From the NCBI RefSeq assembly GCF_009688945.1, contig NZ_AP021874.1:3038001-3102000 (forward strand): a stretch of DNA of 64,000 bases. The letters are read 5' to 3'. Below, one piece after another: positions 8,469 through 17,987 of the stretch. How positions within the stretch are numbered: position 1 is the stretch's first letter; each line of letters opens with the position of its first letter. This stretch comes from Desulfosarcina alkanivorans (GTDB taxonomy: Bacteria; Desulfobacterota; Desulfobacteria; Desulfobacterales; Desulfosarcinaceae). The notes under the pieces are model-generated. The model saw only the letters and a list, made by a program, of their open reading frames with translations, was not told the DNA's origin and did no database searches. The position numbers and the translations under genes were made by a program.

Positions 8469-9999
8469 CTACCAGCCGATGTTCCGGGCGGTGAGTAGTT
8501 TTTTCGCCCGTTCGTGGCCGACAACGGCCGCCTGCTGAAAGCAGTCGACAGCCCCGGCGGTGTCCCCGGATTTATTGCGCACCACCCCCAGGTTGAACAA
8601 GGCGGGTCCGTTGGACGGATCCAGGGCCACGGCCTTTGCAAACGCCCTGGCCGCCTGTTCCAAACGGCCGCCCACATAGGCCGTTTTTCCGATTTCGATC
8701 CATCCGCCGGCCGTTTCAAGGGACGGCCGGGAAGGCGTCCTGGGCGCAGGGCCGGGCGGCGGGGGCGGGGGCTGCGGCCCATCCGCCGGAACCGGGCGAG
8801 GCGGCTGGGCAGACGGCTGAACCGGTGGACGGGCGGCCATGGGGACCGACGTGTACCGTTTTCCCTTTCTCTTTACCAGCCCCCACGCCGCCAGGGCCAC
8901 GGCCGTCCCCATGAGCGAGATGCCGAGCACCGGACGGTAGAAGACCCAGGCCACGCCCATGACCATCATCGAGAAAAACAGGGCCAGCACGAAAGCGACC
9001 AAACCGGTGCCGGCCGCGATCAGGTTTCCCACAAAAGGAATGACATCGGCAAAAACCGACAGGGGTTTGAGAAGCATACAAAGCCCGATGAACATGAGCA
9101 GCAGGCCGCCGGCGCGGATCCCCCAGGTGAGCAGGCGATTGTGAAAATGAGCCGTTTTAAACATCTCCGCCGCACTGTGACGGCCTGTCTGGAGCAGGCT
9201 GATGGAACCTCCTGACCCAGTGGCATAGGCACCGAACGAATGGCCCTGCTGGGCGGCAATCAGGCTCACAGGGCCGGGAAAAAACGGCCTTGAACGAAAT
9301 GCGCAGGTCTCCGATGGCCGGATCGCCGGGATCACGGCCGCGGTAATAGCCACCATCGGTCCGCATGCCCTGTGCCCCCAGAATCGATGGCAGGGGGGCC
9401 GCCTCGTCCACGGGCACCGGCACCCAGTCGTCGATTTCCCGAACCATGGAAGGGATGAGGGAGAAGGCCCCCACGGTCACGTCGGAAGCGTTGAGCGTCC
9501 TGGATTGAAAAGGCATGGAAGCGGGGTTCTCATGCCCGCTGCGCCGTTTGAAAGCCGATGAGTTAATGGGTGATGCGGACCAGACCCGCGAATAGGAATA
9601 GGTGGTGACCTTCTTTTCACCACCACCGGTCTTCTTTTCGGTTCGGGTATCCCGGCTTTCTTTCCATTGATACATCTCCACCGTTCGCTGGAGACGCAGG
9701 GCCGTCAGGGAAACGGAAAAGGGGGTATCGGCAAGCGATTGCCGGGTATCCGCCGTGCCGCTGGTGTGCACCAGCCGTCCCTGATTGGCCGGATCGACGC
9801 GGTCGGGTAAAATGGAAACCACCGCCCCCTCCCCCTCTTTCAGGGTCTGGTCGCGTTTGACGGCCCGACCTTCATTCCAGAACAGCAGGGGAAACGCACC
9901 GGCAAAAAGAACCAGGCCCAGAATGATGCCCGTGAAAGACGTTTTGATGCGCCCTCCCCAGGAGGTATGGGTTTCTTCGGTAAAACGGTCTTCAGACAT
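8469..9999 (-). pseudogene. TMEM43-like membrane protein with C-terminal TPR, frameshifted
   Basis: Two frames read one protein. The first (from ATG 9999, with GGAGG upstream) has a TM segment near residues 20-40 and the TMEM43 luminal-type domain down to ISFKAVF. The second frame resumes with FPGPVSLIAAQQG, then four hydrophobic segments, a proline-rich linker, and two TPR-like helices pairs ending at 8469. The shift lies in a run of six A (plus strand 9279-9284); removing one base restores AVFPGPVSL exactly. It may be a real mutation, a sequencing error or slippage. The stop abuts the start of the ydbH-like gene, suggesting one operon for envelope maintenance. Confidence 0.75.
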
Positions 10000-10131
10000 G
10001 GCGGCCTCCGGACCGGATCGACTATCCGGGTCTTCCAATTTCTATTTTGATAGGACTGGAAATTTTTTTTTCTAAATGATATTGAACAGATATATTTGTG
10101 TCAAACAAAAAGGCAAACCCAAGGCCCCCAA

Positions 10132-10160
10132 CCCGTCCACCTTGCGGGCGGGCTCTTTTT
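10132..10160 (+). terminator. Intrinsic terminator/attenuator ahead of ABC transporter genes
   Basis: CCCGTCC and GGGCGGG pair with one G-U wobble around a 7-base loop, followed by CTCTTTTT. It ends 8 bases before the ATG of the ATPase gene and no plus-strand gene lies just upstream, so it may attenuate transcription of the ABC cassette. Confidence 0.55.
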
Positions 10161-10168
10161 GTGAGCAA

Positions 10169-10858
10169 ATGATAGAATGCCATGACATCACGTTTCGGTA
10201 TCCGGGAGCGGAGGCCCCGCTGTTCGACGGGCTCGATGTGGCGATCGGCACACCGGGTTTTCACGCCCTGTTCGGTCCGTCCGGCGCAGGCAAGACCTCC
10301 CTTGCACGGATCATATCCGGTGATATCGACGGATTCGCCGGCCGGGTAAAGACCGCCGGCGACATGCCCTGCCTGTATACCTTCAACCGGGAGCGGCTGC
10401 CCGGGTGGTCGCCCGTCGGCCGACACCTGGAAAAGACCTCGCCACCGGGCCGCCAACCGCTTCGAGATGAACTGATCGATCATTTCGGACTGTCCGAACT
10501 CATGGGCCTGCGCTATTCCCAGCTCTCCATGGGGCAATGCAACCGGGTGAACCTGCTTCGTTACCTGCTCCAGGACTTCAGCCTCCTCATCATGGACGAA
10601 AGCCTGGCCAATGTGGATGAACCCACCCGGCAGACCATTCTCTATAAAATAAAATCCCTTTTTCCGGAAGCCGGGTTTCTTTATATTTCACACAATGTGA
10701 TGGAAGTGTCCCAGTTCTGCGACCAGATCATCGTCGTTCGCGGGGCCCACAAATCGCCCCAGACCGCCCGCATCTGCGGACAGGATCACCGTGTTGACCG
10801 GCCCCTGGACAACACGGCACTGGAGCGGACCATGCTGGAGATCATGAATGCTGCATAG
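10169..10858 (+). CDS. ABC transporter ATP-binding protein
   Basis: 229 residues. The Walker A is GPSGAGKTS, the signature is LSMGQCNRVNL (Gln in place of the common Gly after SMG), the Walker B is LLIMDES with the catalytic Glu, and the H-loop is YISHN. This is the SsuB/TauB/ThiZ type of ATPase. The ATG at 10169 (MIECHDI) is chosen because the upstream part of the frame is not family-like and contains the terminator hairpin. It overlaps the permease by 11 bp and forms an importer with the two genes that follow. Confidence 0.85.
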   Translation: MIECHDITFRYPGAEAPLFDGLDVAIGTPGFHALFGPSGAGKTSLARIISGDIDGFAGRVKTAGDMPCLYTFNRERLPGWSPVGRHLEKTSPPGRQPLRDELIDHFGLSELMGLRYSQLSMGQCNRVNLLRYLLQDFSLLIMDESLANVDEPTRQTILYKIKSLFPEAGFLYISHNVMEVSQFCDQIIVVRGAHKSPQTARICGQDHRVDRPLDNTALERTMLEIMNAA

Positions 10859-11597
10859 ACGCATTTTCCAGTTTTTCATCGTCTACCTGTCAGGCATCGG
10901 CCTGCTGTTCGGCATCAAGCTGGTCCTGAATCTCTCCGACTATGTGATTCCGGGGCCCGTCGGAGTCTGGCAGACGGCGCAGACGGAATTTTACCGCTAC
11001 ATGGGCGATGTGCTGGACACCTTCGCCGTGGCTGTCATCGGTCAGATGCTGTCCATCCTGATGGCCCTGGGTGTCGGCGTGGCCGGACGCCGGGCGACCT
11101 GGTTCGGCTCTTTCATCAAAGTGGCGGCCTACAATGTCCAGGCCTACCCCATCGTGGCCATCGCGCCGATCCTCTTCATCCTGCTGGGAGACGGGTTTTT
11201 GACCCGTCTGTTCATCGCCGCCATGATCTGCTATTTTCCCCTGCTGTTATCGGTCATCGGCATCATGAGCGAACCGGTGGCCGATATCGAGCATTTTTAC
11301 CGGGTCACCGGGCGGCTGCGCTGGCAGCTGGAGGTGAAAATCCGGGCCTTTGAGAATCTGCACAAGCTGACCACAGTGGTGTCGGGCAGTGCCACCCTGG
11401 CCATGGCCGGTACGATCGTGGCCGAGTTCATCGCCGCCAATGCCGGCATCGGCTACAGCATCCGCATCGCCCTCTACCAGAGCGACCTGTCCAAAATCCT
11501 GGTGGCCCTGTTTACCATCGGCATTACCCTCTCCCTTTACCAGGGTGCCCTGGAACTGGCCGGGGCCGGGGTAAAAAAGGCATGGGCGACCGGATGA
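10848..11597 (+). CDS. ABC transporter permease
   Basis: 249 residues with six hydrophobic segments and a BPD_transp_1 type EAA region around TVVSGSATLAMAGTIVAEFIA (quoted in part). It is related to SsuC/TauC/ThiX permeases. Its start lies inside the last codons of the ATPase gene, giving translational coupling. The binding-protein gene starts 28 bp after its stop. Confidence 0.85.
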   Translation: MLHRRIFQFFIVYLSGIGLLFGIKLVLNLSDYVIPGPVGVWQTAQTEFYRYMGDVLDTFAVAVIGQMLSILMALGVGVAGRRATWFGSFIKVAAYNVQAYPIVAIAPILFILLGDGFLTRLFIAAMICYFPLLLSVIGIMSEPVADIEHFYRVTGRLRWQLEVKIRAFENLHKLTTVVSGSATLAMAGTIVAEFIAANAGIGYSIRIALYQSDLSKILVALFTIGITLSLYQGALELAGAGVKKAWATG

Positions 11598-11625
11598 GTC
11601 CATTCTACCAACTGGAGACCGCACC

Positions 11626-12630
11626 ATGAAAACACGCGCATTATATTTCCGGGTGACCGCCTGGGCGTTGCTGCTGATCGCCGGCACGGGGATGGTGACC
11701 GCCGGAGACGTCATGGCCAACGAAAAGGTGGCCTATCGGTTGAAATGGCTGATCAACGCCAGCACCGCAGGGGATGTATATGCCCTGGGCCAGGGCTTGT
11801 TTTCCGAGCAGGGCCTGGATGTCGCGGTCAAGGCCGGGGGGCCGGAGCGGGATGCCATCCGGGAGTTGGAACTGGGGTACGCCCAGTTCGGCGTCGCCTC
11901 GGCGGACCAGGTGATCCGGGCGCTGGCCAAAGGGGCGTCGGTCGTGGTGCTGGCCCAGCTGTTCCAGATCAACCCCCTTCAGTGGATTTATCGGGCGGAC
12001 GATTTTTCCCTGGCAGGGGTCCAGGATCTGGCGGGAAAAACGGTGGGGATCACCTATGGCGGAAACGACGAAACCATCATGCGGGCGCTTTTGGCGACCG
12101 CCGGCCTGGATGAGCGCCAGGTCCGCCTGGCCGGCGTAAGGTACGACTACACGCCGTTTTTCCTAAAAAAAATTACGGTCTGGCCGGTCTACCGCAATAC
12201 CCAGGGTATTTTTTTGTCGGACAAGCTGGCGGCCGGCGGCGAGCGGGTGGCATTTTTCGATCCGTCCGAATACGGGATCCGGTTCGTGGCCAACAGCGTG
12301 GTCACCTCACAACGGATGCTCGACGAGCACCCGCAGACGGTCGCCCGGTTCATCCGGGCTCTGCTGGCCGGATGGCAGGCGGCCATGGCGCCGGCCAGCG
12401 AGGCGGCAGCGATCCGGTGGGTGGGCGAACACGATCGTGACACATCGCCGGCGGTCATGCGCCGGCAACTGGCGGTCACCCGCCGGATGGTCCGGCCCGA
12501 TCCTGCCATACCCGTCGGCCGCATCGACAGGGCGGCATGGCAGCAGACCGAGCAGATCATGCTCCGGCAGCGCCTGATCCCCGGCCCGGTGAACGTCATC
12601 GACCGGCTGAGGCCCCAACCCTCACACTGA
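11626..12630 (+). CDS. ABC transporter substrate-binding protein, NMT1/THI5-like
   Basis: 334 residues. A signal peptide (hydrophobic residues 10-25, probable cut after VTAG or VMA) precedes an NMT1/SsuA-like type II binding fold with FSEQGLDV, the DLAGKTVGITYGG core and AFFDPSEYG. The closest general kinds bind sulfonates, pyrimidine precursors of thiamine, or nitrate-like anions. The sequence alone does not decide, and no thiamine, taurine or sulfonate gene is adjacent. GGAGA precedes the ATG. It is the third gene of the importer operon. Confidence 0.82.
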   Translation: MKTRALYFRVTAWALLLIAGTGMVTAGDVMANEKVAYRLKWLINASTAGDVYALGQGLFSEQGLDVAVKAGGPERDAIRELELGYAQFGVASADQVIRALAKGASVVVLAQLFQINPLQWIYRADDFSLAGVQDLAGKTVGITYGGNDETIMRALLATAGLDERQVRLAGVRYDYTPFFLKKITVWPVYRNTQGIFLSDKLAAGGERVAFFDPSEYGIRFVANSVVTSQRMLDEHPQTVARFIRALLAGWQAAMAPASEAAAIRWVGEHDRDTSPAVMRRQLAVTRRMVRPDPAIPVGRIDRAAWQQTEQIMLRQRLIPGPVNVIDRLRPQPSH

Positions 12631-12776
12631 TCAAATACGATTTACGAATTACAGCTGTCGTTTCAGGCCACGGCCTCGGCGAGGATGGCACCGGAGGTGC
12701 AGCAAGCGCTGCATTGGGGATCCCAAATGATCGGGAACGCCTGCTCGGGCCCAAAGATGGCGTTTATGCATCTCAA

Positions 12777-13496
12777 CTAATCCGGATATCGGGCCCTGAC
12801 CCGTTCATGCAAGGCTCGGGAGCGCATCCATAAAAAGCCCGTATCCGAGTCGAAATCGTAGGCGAGCATGCGGTCTGTCCCCTTGTCCAGCCAGTAATAT
12901 TTTTCCACATCCTCATCGTTCCGGGTGCCCACATCGAAAAGTCGGAACGCCTCCGCCTTGAGGTTCATGAAATCCGAAAAATTACTGACCTCCACAAGGA
13001 TGGTGTAAAGTCCATTCTCCCAGAACCCGAAAACGATATCGTCCACAAGGGCTCTGGCAAAGCGCTTTTTCTTGTGTTTTCTGGTGTACTGCTGAACCCC
13101 GCCGTAGGCCGCGTCCGTTCCAACTTGCGTCAAATCTTTGATCAGTGACGGCGGCTGACCCCATTTCAGGTCGAGATACCCGGTTTCATCCCCGTCCGGC
13201 GATGGCGCTGAAAGTGGAAGGCCTTCGGCCGGGGGGTGGGTATCGGCGGGTGTTCGATGTTCCGGGGCCGGTGGCGCTTCGACCGGCCCCGGCGCGTGAA
13301 TCAGCCGCTCCACGTCAGCCTCATTCACGCGAACCACCTGCCCGTTGTTGATATAATTGACGGTGCCATTCTCCTTCCAGGCCCGCTGGGTCTGAAACAT
13401 TTCCCCCGACTTGAGGATCACCATGTCGGCGTCAACCGTGCCGACACCCGTCATCAGGGTGATGGCACAAACCATGTTCAATATTTTTTTATGCAT
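12777..13496 (-). CDS. Secreted hypothetical protein with N-terminal SH3-like region
   Basis: 239 residues from the ATG at 13496 (MHKKILNMV), which gives a clean signal peptide ending near DADM. The N-terminal part (MVILKSGEMFQTQ to VVRVNEADVERLI) is the sort of short beta motif seen before SH3/DUF4124-like regions. It is followed by a Pro-rich linker and an about 120-residue C-terminal domain that I do not recognise. It is probably periplasmic. The frame extends upstream to 13586 but without family-like sequence. Confidence 0.62.
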   Translation of the reverse strand: MHKKILNMVCAITLMTGVGTVDADMVILKSGEMFQTQRAWKENGTVNYINNGQVVRVNEADVERLIHAPGPVEAPPAPEHRTPADTHPPAEGLPLSAPSPDGDETGYLDLKWGQPPSLIKDLTQVGTDAAYGGVQQYTRKHKKKRFARALVDDIVFGFWENGLYTILVEVSNFSDFMNLKAEAFRLFDVGTRNDEDVEKYYWLDKGTDRMLAYDFDSDTGFLWMRSRALHERVRARYPD

Positions 13497-13694
13497 ATGT
13501 ATAAAGGCCAGCCATATTGCCATGCGGCGGTCACTGGCAGAAACAATTAAACCCGTTGGGCATATCAGGATCATTGCCCCGAACACACCGGCCGGATGCC
13601 AATCTAACGGTCCGGATGCACCTTGTCAATTCTGGAGGAAAAACCTTTGAATTTCTCATTGCAATGGCATAGCCTTGGGTCGAATTCAGCTTGA

Positions 13695-14117
13695 ATGAAG
13701 GAGACGCCATTGACAGACAATCCTGAAAACCGAGGCCATCGGCCTGACCCGCCGCGGGTATGGACCTATACGCTGCCCGGCGGGCACCGGGTCATGGCCG
13801 GAAAAACCGATGTGGACAACGACCGCCTCAGCCTTAAAGTGGCCGGTCCCAACGACTGGTGGTTCCACGTGCGCGGTATGCCCGGCAGCCACGTCGTTCT
13901 GGTGACCGCCGGGGGCCAGACACCGGACCGGAGCACCCTGAACCAGGCCGCCGCCGTTGCGGCGTATCACAGCAAGGCCAGGACCGGCGGGATCGTGGCG
14001 GTGTCCGGCACCCTGGCCCGCCATGTGTCCAAGCCCCGCGGGGCCAAACCCGGCACGGTGCAGATTCGCAAAGAACGGGTTTTCAAGGTCCGGCCGGCCT
14101 TGCCTGAACCGGCTTGA
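13695..14117 (+). CDS. Stand-alone NFACT-R (RqcH/FbpA C-terminal type) RNA-binding protein
   Basis: 140 residues equal to the NFACT-R (DUF814) domain alone: WWFHVRGMPGSHVVL, then LNQAAAVAAYHSKAR and a C-terminal SKPRGAKPGTVQI. In full-length RqcH/NEMF these residues contact tRNA and the stalled 50S subunit. Here the NFACT-N and coiled-coil regions are absent. A TTG at 13710 has a better-placed AAGGAG than the ATG at 13695, so the start may be 15 bases later. The function of the short form is not established; a role in ribosome rescue or RNA binding is inference. Confidence 0.82.
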   Translation: MKETPLTDNPENRGHRPDPPRVWTYTLPGGHRVMAGKTDVDNDRLSLKVAGPNDWWFHVRGMPGSHVVLVTAGGQTPDRSTLNQAAAVAAYHSKARTGGIVAVSGTLARHVSKPRGAKPGTVQIRKERVFKVRPALPEPA

Positions 14118-14203
14118 CCCCTTCTACGGCCGGGTACCGGGATGAAGGGCGACGCAGATTCAGGATTAAAACGAATCAGCCATAATACGGAAAGGAAGCG
14201 CAG

Positions 14204-14728
14204 ATGCTCTATCAGTTCGATGGGAAACAGCCGCAGGTGGGAAGCGGCACCTACGTCAGCGAACTGGCCCACGTCATTGGAAATGTCATCATCGGCGACC
14301 AGTGTTATATCGGCCACGGCGCCATCATCCGCGGCGATTACGGCCGCATCGTCATCGGCGACGGAACCGCCGTGGAAGAGGGGGTCATCATTCATGCACC
14401 GCCAGGCGACACCCAGACCATTGGCCGACGGGTCACCCTGGGGCACGGTGCCATTCTCCACGGCAGGTCCATCGGCGACCGGGCCGTGGTTGGCATGGGG
14501 GCGGTGGCCAGTATTTTCAGCCAGGTAGGCGAAGGCAGCATCGTCGCCGAGGGCAGCGTGGTCAAACTCAACAATACCATCCCGGACAGGATGGTGGCGG
14601 CAGGCAACCCGGCACGGGTCGTACGCGCGGTCACCGTTCAGGACGAGGAAATGTGGTCCTACGGCAAACAGATCTACATCGACCTGGCCGCCAAATACCT
14701 TGAAGAGGGAATGATTCCGGTTGCCTGA
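14204..14728 (+). CDS. Gamma-class carbonic anhydrase family protein
   Basis: 174 residues of left-handed beta-helix hexapeptide repeats. The three zinc/iron-binding histidines are present (His64, His81, His86), as in CamH/YrdA-type proteins. The acidic loop of archaeal Cam is absent, so this is the CamH subclass. Activity is plausible but many members are untested. AAAGGAAG precedes the ATG. The NFACT-R gene lies 86 bp upstream on the same strand. Confidence 0.85.
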   Translation: MLYQFDGKQPQVGSGTYVSELAHVIGNVIIGDQCYIGHGAIIRGDYGRIVIGDGTAVEEGVIIHAPPGDTQTIGRRVTLGHGAILHGRSIGDRAVVGMGAVASIFSQVGEGSIVAEGSVVKLNNTIPDRMVAAGNPARVVRAVTVQDEEMWSYGKQIYIDLAAKYLEEGMIPVA

Positions 14729-14766
14729 TCCGTGGAACACCCTGTTCATGCAGGGGTGACGGTTGC

Positions 14767-15051
14767 CTATTGAATCCAGGGCCTGGACAACCGCCGACCA
14801 TGGTTGCCGATGAACACCAGGTTCCTGCAACGGCCGCATGCACCGGAAAGGTTGCGAAACAGGACGACCTGGCCAAAAGGGTGGACCGATTTCAACCGGT
14901 TGGTGTTGATAAAGACCTGATCCACATCCGGGCCGCAGGCTTTCAGGGTGTTGATCAGTTCATGGGCGGAGGTGCCGTCGAAGTCTCCATCGAGGGTGAG
15001 ATGGACACTGCTTTTGCTTTTTAGCTGGAAAATCTTGAAATTCATGGCCAT
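14767..15051 (-). CDS. STAS-like protein lacking the phosphorylatable serine motif
   Basis: 94 residues from the ATG at 15051, which follows AAGGAAGG. The pattern VHLTLDGDFDGTSAHELINTL, then VDQVFINTNRLKSVHPFG and VLFRNLS resembles a STAS fold. The usual D-x-S-S-G-x-G helix start is replaced by LKSVHPFGQ, so regulation by phosphorylation is doubtful. The gene converges on the carbonic anhydrase gene. The family assignment is from pattern only. Confidence 0.6.
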   Translation of the reverse strand: MAMNFKIFQLKSKSSVHLTLDGDFDGTSAHELINTLKACGPDVDQVFINTNRLKSVHPFGQVVLFRNLSGACGRCRNLVFIGNHGRRLSRPWIQ

Positions 15052-15565
15052 CGGTTGCCTTCCTTTCCGCCGCCGTCCGGCGGCATCATCCGTTTGCCAG
15101 AACACGAATCCAGCGGTGGACGACAGAAACGTCACACCGGGGAGGGGTGAAGCGGCGGGAAGGTCGGAACAGGCAATTCCATCTCAGAAGAACAACCATC
15201 GACAACGCAGTTTCTGCGGGCACAGTAATCAGATTCAAGGTGCCGCTTCACAGCGTGAAGTTACAGCAACGATGGTGCCATCTTTAAGAAATACCGGCCC
15301 ACTCAATTTATTCCAATTAATATAAGATGGTTAAAACAGACAGGCTTGACTCCGGACAACATTCGCCGGGGTTCAATTAGGAAAAATTATACCTATTGTC
15401 CGTGAAAACCAGGTAACATGGAACCCGCACCGGCACGCCAGGCGCCATCCCGATGGGATTATGGGCTAAAGTTTTCGGCGAACCATCCGATGATAGGCCC
15501 AGTTGAAGCTGTATTTATGGGCCCCGGCCTTTAACGACAGACCATCTGTGAATGCATCTGCAGCG
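15052..15565. other. Intergenic region between STAS-like and FapA-domain genes
   Basis: About 510 bases between divergent genes. It is AT-rich from 15290 to 15400. No RNA gene, repeat or convincing small protein was recognised. It must hold promoters for both genes, but none matches a consensus well enough to call. Confidence 0.5.
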
Positions 15566-17449
15566 ATGGGAATGGTTTTTATGACCGGAGAACAAGGGAT
15601 CGATAAAAAGTTTGGTGTTATTGCCGTAGAGTTGAATTTCGTCGGCCAGGAAAAAGTGGACAAAGCCCTGGTGGTCCAAAATCGCATCTTCGAGAAGACG
15701 AGTGTGAGCATGCCCATCGGTGAGATTTTGATGGAAATGGGCGTCCTTTCATCCGAGGAAAGAAGCGAAATCCTTCGGGTTCAAAATGAGGTTGAAGGTC
15801 AACCCCAGACAGATAAAGAACCCGCGCCGCCTGAAAGGAAAGGCAAGCCCTCCCGGTCCGCCCCAAAAAAAGGCAGCAACCTGGATATCAGCGTTTCCAA
15901 GGATAAACTGAAGGCGACGGCCTATATCGAAGGCGAAGTGCCGGCAAGGGAATTCAATGTCAATGATGTCAAGATCATGCTGCATTCGCAAGGCATCCTT
16001 TACGGCATCGCCGACGACACCCTCATCGAAGCTTTTTTGAGGGGGGAATTCAGTGTCGGTGAAGGCTGGACCATTGCAACCGGCACCGAACCGGTTCCCG
16101 ACGCCCCGCCGCAGATTGTTTACCATTTCGACACGGACCCGCTTAAAATAGGCACAATGACCGAAGACGGCCTGATGGACTGGAAAGACCGCGGACGGTT
16201 GCCCCAGGTAAAGGAAGGCGACCTGCTCGCCGAAAAAAATCCGGGCCCCAAAGGCAAAGAGGGAATGGATGTATACGGGAAGAAAATTCCCATCCCCAAA
16301 TCACGGGAGCAGCGGTTCAAGTGCGGGAAAGGCGCCCGGCGGTCTCCGGACGGCATGCAGGTACACGCCGCCTCGTCCGGCATCCCCAAACTGTCATGCA
16401 GCGGCGAAATTGCAGTGATGCCGACCCTTCACATTCAAGGGGACATATCACTGGAAACCGGCCATGTGGAATTTGACGGGCATATCGAGGTTGCCGGGGC
16501 CGTCGAAAAAGGTTACCGGGTGAAAGGGGGAAGCCTGCATGCCAATGAAATACGCGATGCCCAAATCGATATCGACGGCGACATTTCGGCGATGAATGGA
16601 ATTTTTGGTGCCACCATAAAAGCCGGCGGGAACCTTAAAGCCGGACATATTCACAATTCCGACATCATCCTGGCCGGAGACATGGCCGTGGAAAAAGAGA
16701 TTATCGAAGCAACCATCGAAGCCAATGGCCGCTGCCTGATCAACGACGGGATCATTATTTCATCCGCCGTTTCCGCTAAGATGGGAATTACCGCCATGGA
16801 CATCGGCACGGAGGCCTCCAAATCCAGCGAATTGATCGTGGGAATTGACCGGCAGATGGAAAGAGACGCCGAGGCCATCAAAAATGAAATCCAGGCGGTC
16901 AAGACCGAACGCGAAACGCTGCCGACCCGACTCGAAGCCCTGAGAAACCGCTCCGACGAAATCGGCACGCAACTCGGCGAAGTGGCCCAGCATCAGGACA
17001 AATGCATGGTGCAGCACCGGCGTCTTCAGGAAAAAATCGAAGCCGGCCTGCTCAAACAGGGCAGTGCCGCTGCGGAAAAGCTTCAAAAAACCATTTCAGA
17101 ATTGAAGACCAGACAGGATGCCTATGACCTGGAGGTGGCCCAACTCATGGAAGCGGATGAAACCATCGATCAGGAAATCAAGACAACCGAGAAGGCAATC
17201 ACCGAAAGCGCCGCGACCCTGCAGGAATTAAACACGCGATTGGGCACGATCACCGAAGCCCAGAAGACGAGCGTCGGTCTGGCGGCGGTCAAAATCGGGG
17301 GGAACCTCTTTTCGGGAACCCGGATCACCGGTCCACACAGTACCATGGTGGTCCAGGAGAACCTCAAGCGCCTGTCGGTTGTTGAAACGGATAAACCGGA
17401 CCATGAGGGGGTGAAACGCTGGCGATTCGAGATCAACCCTTTCCGGTAG
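15566..17449 (+). CDS. FapA-domain (DUF342) polymer-forming protein
   Basis: About 627 residues. An N-terminal domain with FGVIAVELNFVGQEKVDKAL looks like the small helical module often found before FapA and PilZ domains. A FapA/DUF342 region follows (GTEPVPDAPPQIVYHFD; LLAEKNPGPKGKEGMDVYGK; then many short beta-helix repeats from about residue 270 to 420), then a long coiled coil (about 430-570) and a short C-terminal beta part. It resembles FapA and polymer-forming cytoskeletal proteins, yet no flagellar gene is near. The start is uncertain: ATGs at 15566, 15572 and 15581 are close together and none has a strong ribosome site. Confidence 0.78.
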   Translation: MGMVFMTGEQGIDKKFGVIAVELNFVGQEKVDKALVVQNRIFEKTSVSMPIGEILMEMGVLSSEERSEILRVQNEVEGQPQTDKEPAPPERKGKPSRSAPKKGSNLDISVSKDKLKATAYIEGEVPAREFNVNDVKIMLHSQGILYGIADDTLIEAFLRGEFSVGEGWTIATGTEPVPDAPPQIVYHFDTDPLKIGTMTEDGLMDWKDRGRLPQVKEGDLLAEKNPGPKGKEGMDVYGKKIPIPKSREQRFKCGKGARRSPDGMQVHAASSGIPKLSCSGEIAVMPTLHIQGDISLETGHVEFDGHIEVAGAVEKGYRVKGGSLHANEIRDAQIDIDGDISAMNGIFGATIKAGGNLKAGHIHNSDIILAGDMAVEKEIIEATIEANGRCLINDGIIISSAVSAKMGITAMDIGTEASKSSELIVGIDRQMERDAEAIKNEIQAVKTERETLPTRLEALRNRSDEIGTQLGEVAQHQDKCMVQHRRLQEKIEAGLLKQGSAAAEKLQKTISELKTRQDAYDLEVAQLMEADETIDQEIKTTEKAITESAATLQELNTRLGTITEAQKTSVGLAAVKIGGNLFSGTRITGPHSTMVVQENLKRLSVVETDKPDHEGVKRWRFEINPFR

Positions 17450-17583
17450 CCCGCCGGGTACCGCGGATATGCCCCAAGATCAACGCCACAGGGATTTTTC
17501 CATCCTGACGGGAACGATAGGGGCTCGGCAGAACAACGTCAGGACCCGGTTTTTCACGGCCCGGCAGGAGGCCGTTTAATCTC

Positions 17584-17612
17584 TTGACGGAGCATGTATT
17601 TGCAGATATAGG
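17584..17612 (+). promoter_or_regulatory. Sigma-70-like promoter of the HU gene
   Basis: TTGACG and TATAGG are separated by exactly 17 bases, 52 bases before the HU start codon. The position fits a single-gene transcript that ends at the terminator at 17959-17987. Confidence 0.5.
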
Positions 17613-17663
17613 TGCCCACTTCAGTGGTCTATGCGTCTATACTTTTAATGGAGGAAAAAGAAC

Positions 17664-17933
17664 ATGAATAAAGGTGATTTAATCAACGAAGTGGCCAGAC
17701 TCGTATCAACCAAAAAACAGGCTCAGGAAATTGTTGACTGTGTTTTTTCCACTGTCACCGACACCCTGAAAAAAAATGAGGCCGTGCAGATTGCCGGTTT
17801 CGGCAGCTTCAAAACCACCAAGCGTGAAGCCAGAATCGGCCGCAATCCCCAGACCGGCGCCGAGATAAAGATCGAAGCCAGAATGGTGCCCAAATTCGTA
17901 CCGGCCAAAGCGCTGAAGGATGCCGTAAAATAA
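17664..17933 (+). CDS. HU-family DNA-binding protein
   Basis: 89 residues, the normal HU length. It has an N-terminal helix-turn-helix pair, the FGSFKTTKREARIGRNPQTG beta-arm (RxxRNPxTG, with Pro at the arm tip) and the C-terminal VPKFVPAKALKDAV. This is an abundant nucleoid protein that bends DNA without sequence specificity. GGAGG lies 8 bases before the ATG, an intrinsic terminator follows 26 bases after the stop, and a promoter lies upstream, so it is monocistronic. Confidence 0.95.
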   Translation: MNKGDLINEVARLVSTKKQAQEIVDCVFSTVTDTLKKNEAVQIAGFGSFKTTKREARIGRNPQTGAEIKIEARMVPKFVPAKALKDAVK

Positions 17934-17958
17934 AATCCCCGTTAATTCGTTGCGGTTG

Positions 17959-17987
17959 AAGGCAGGGCAGGTGGCCCTGCCTTTTTT
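17959..17987 (+). terminator. Intrinsic terminator of the HU gene
   Basis: GGCAGGGC and GCCCTGCC form a perfect 8-bp stem with loop AGGTG, followed by a run of T. It lies 26 bases after the HU stop. Confidence 0.88.
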
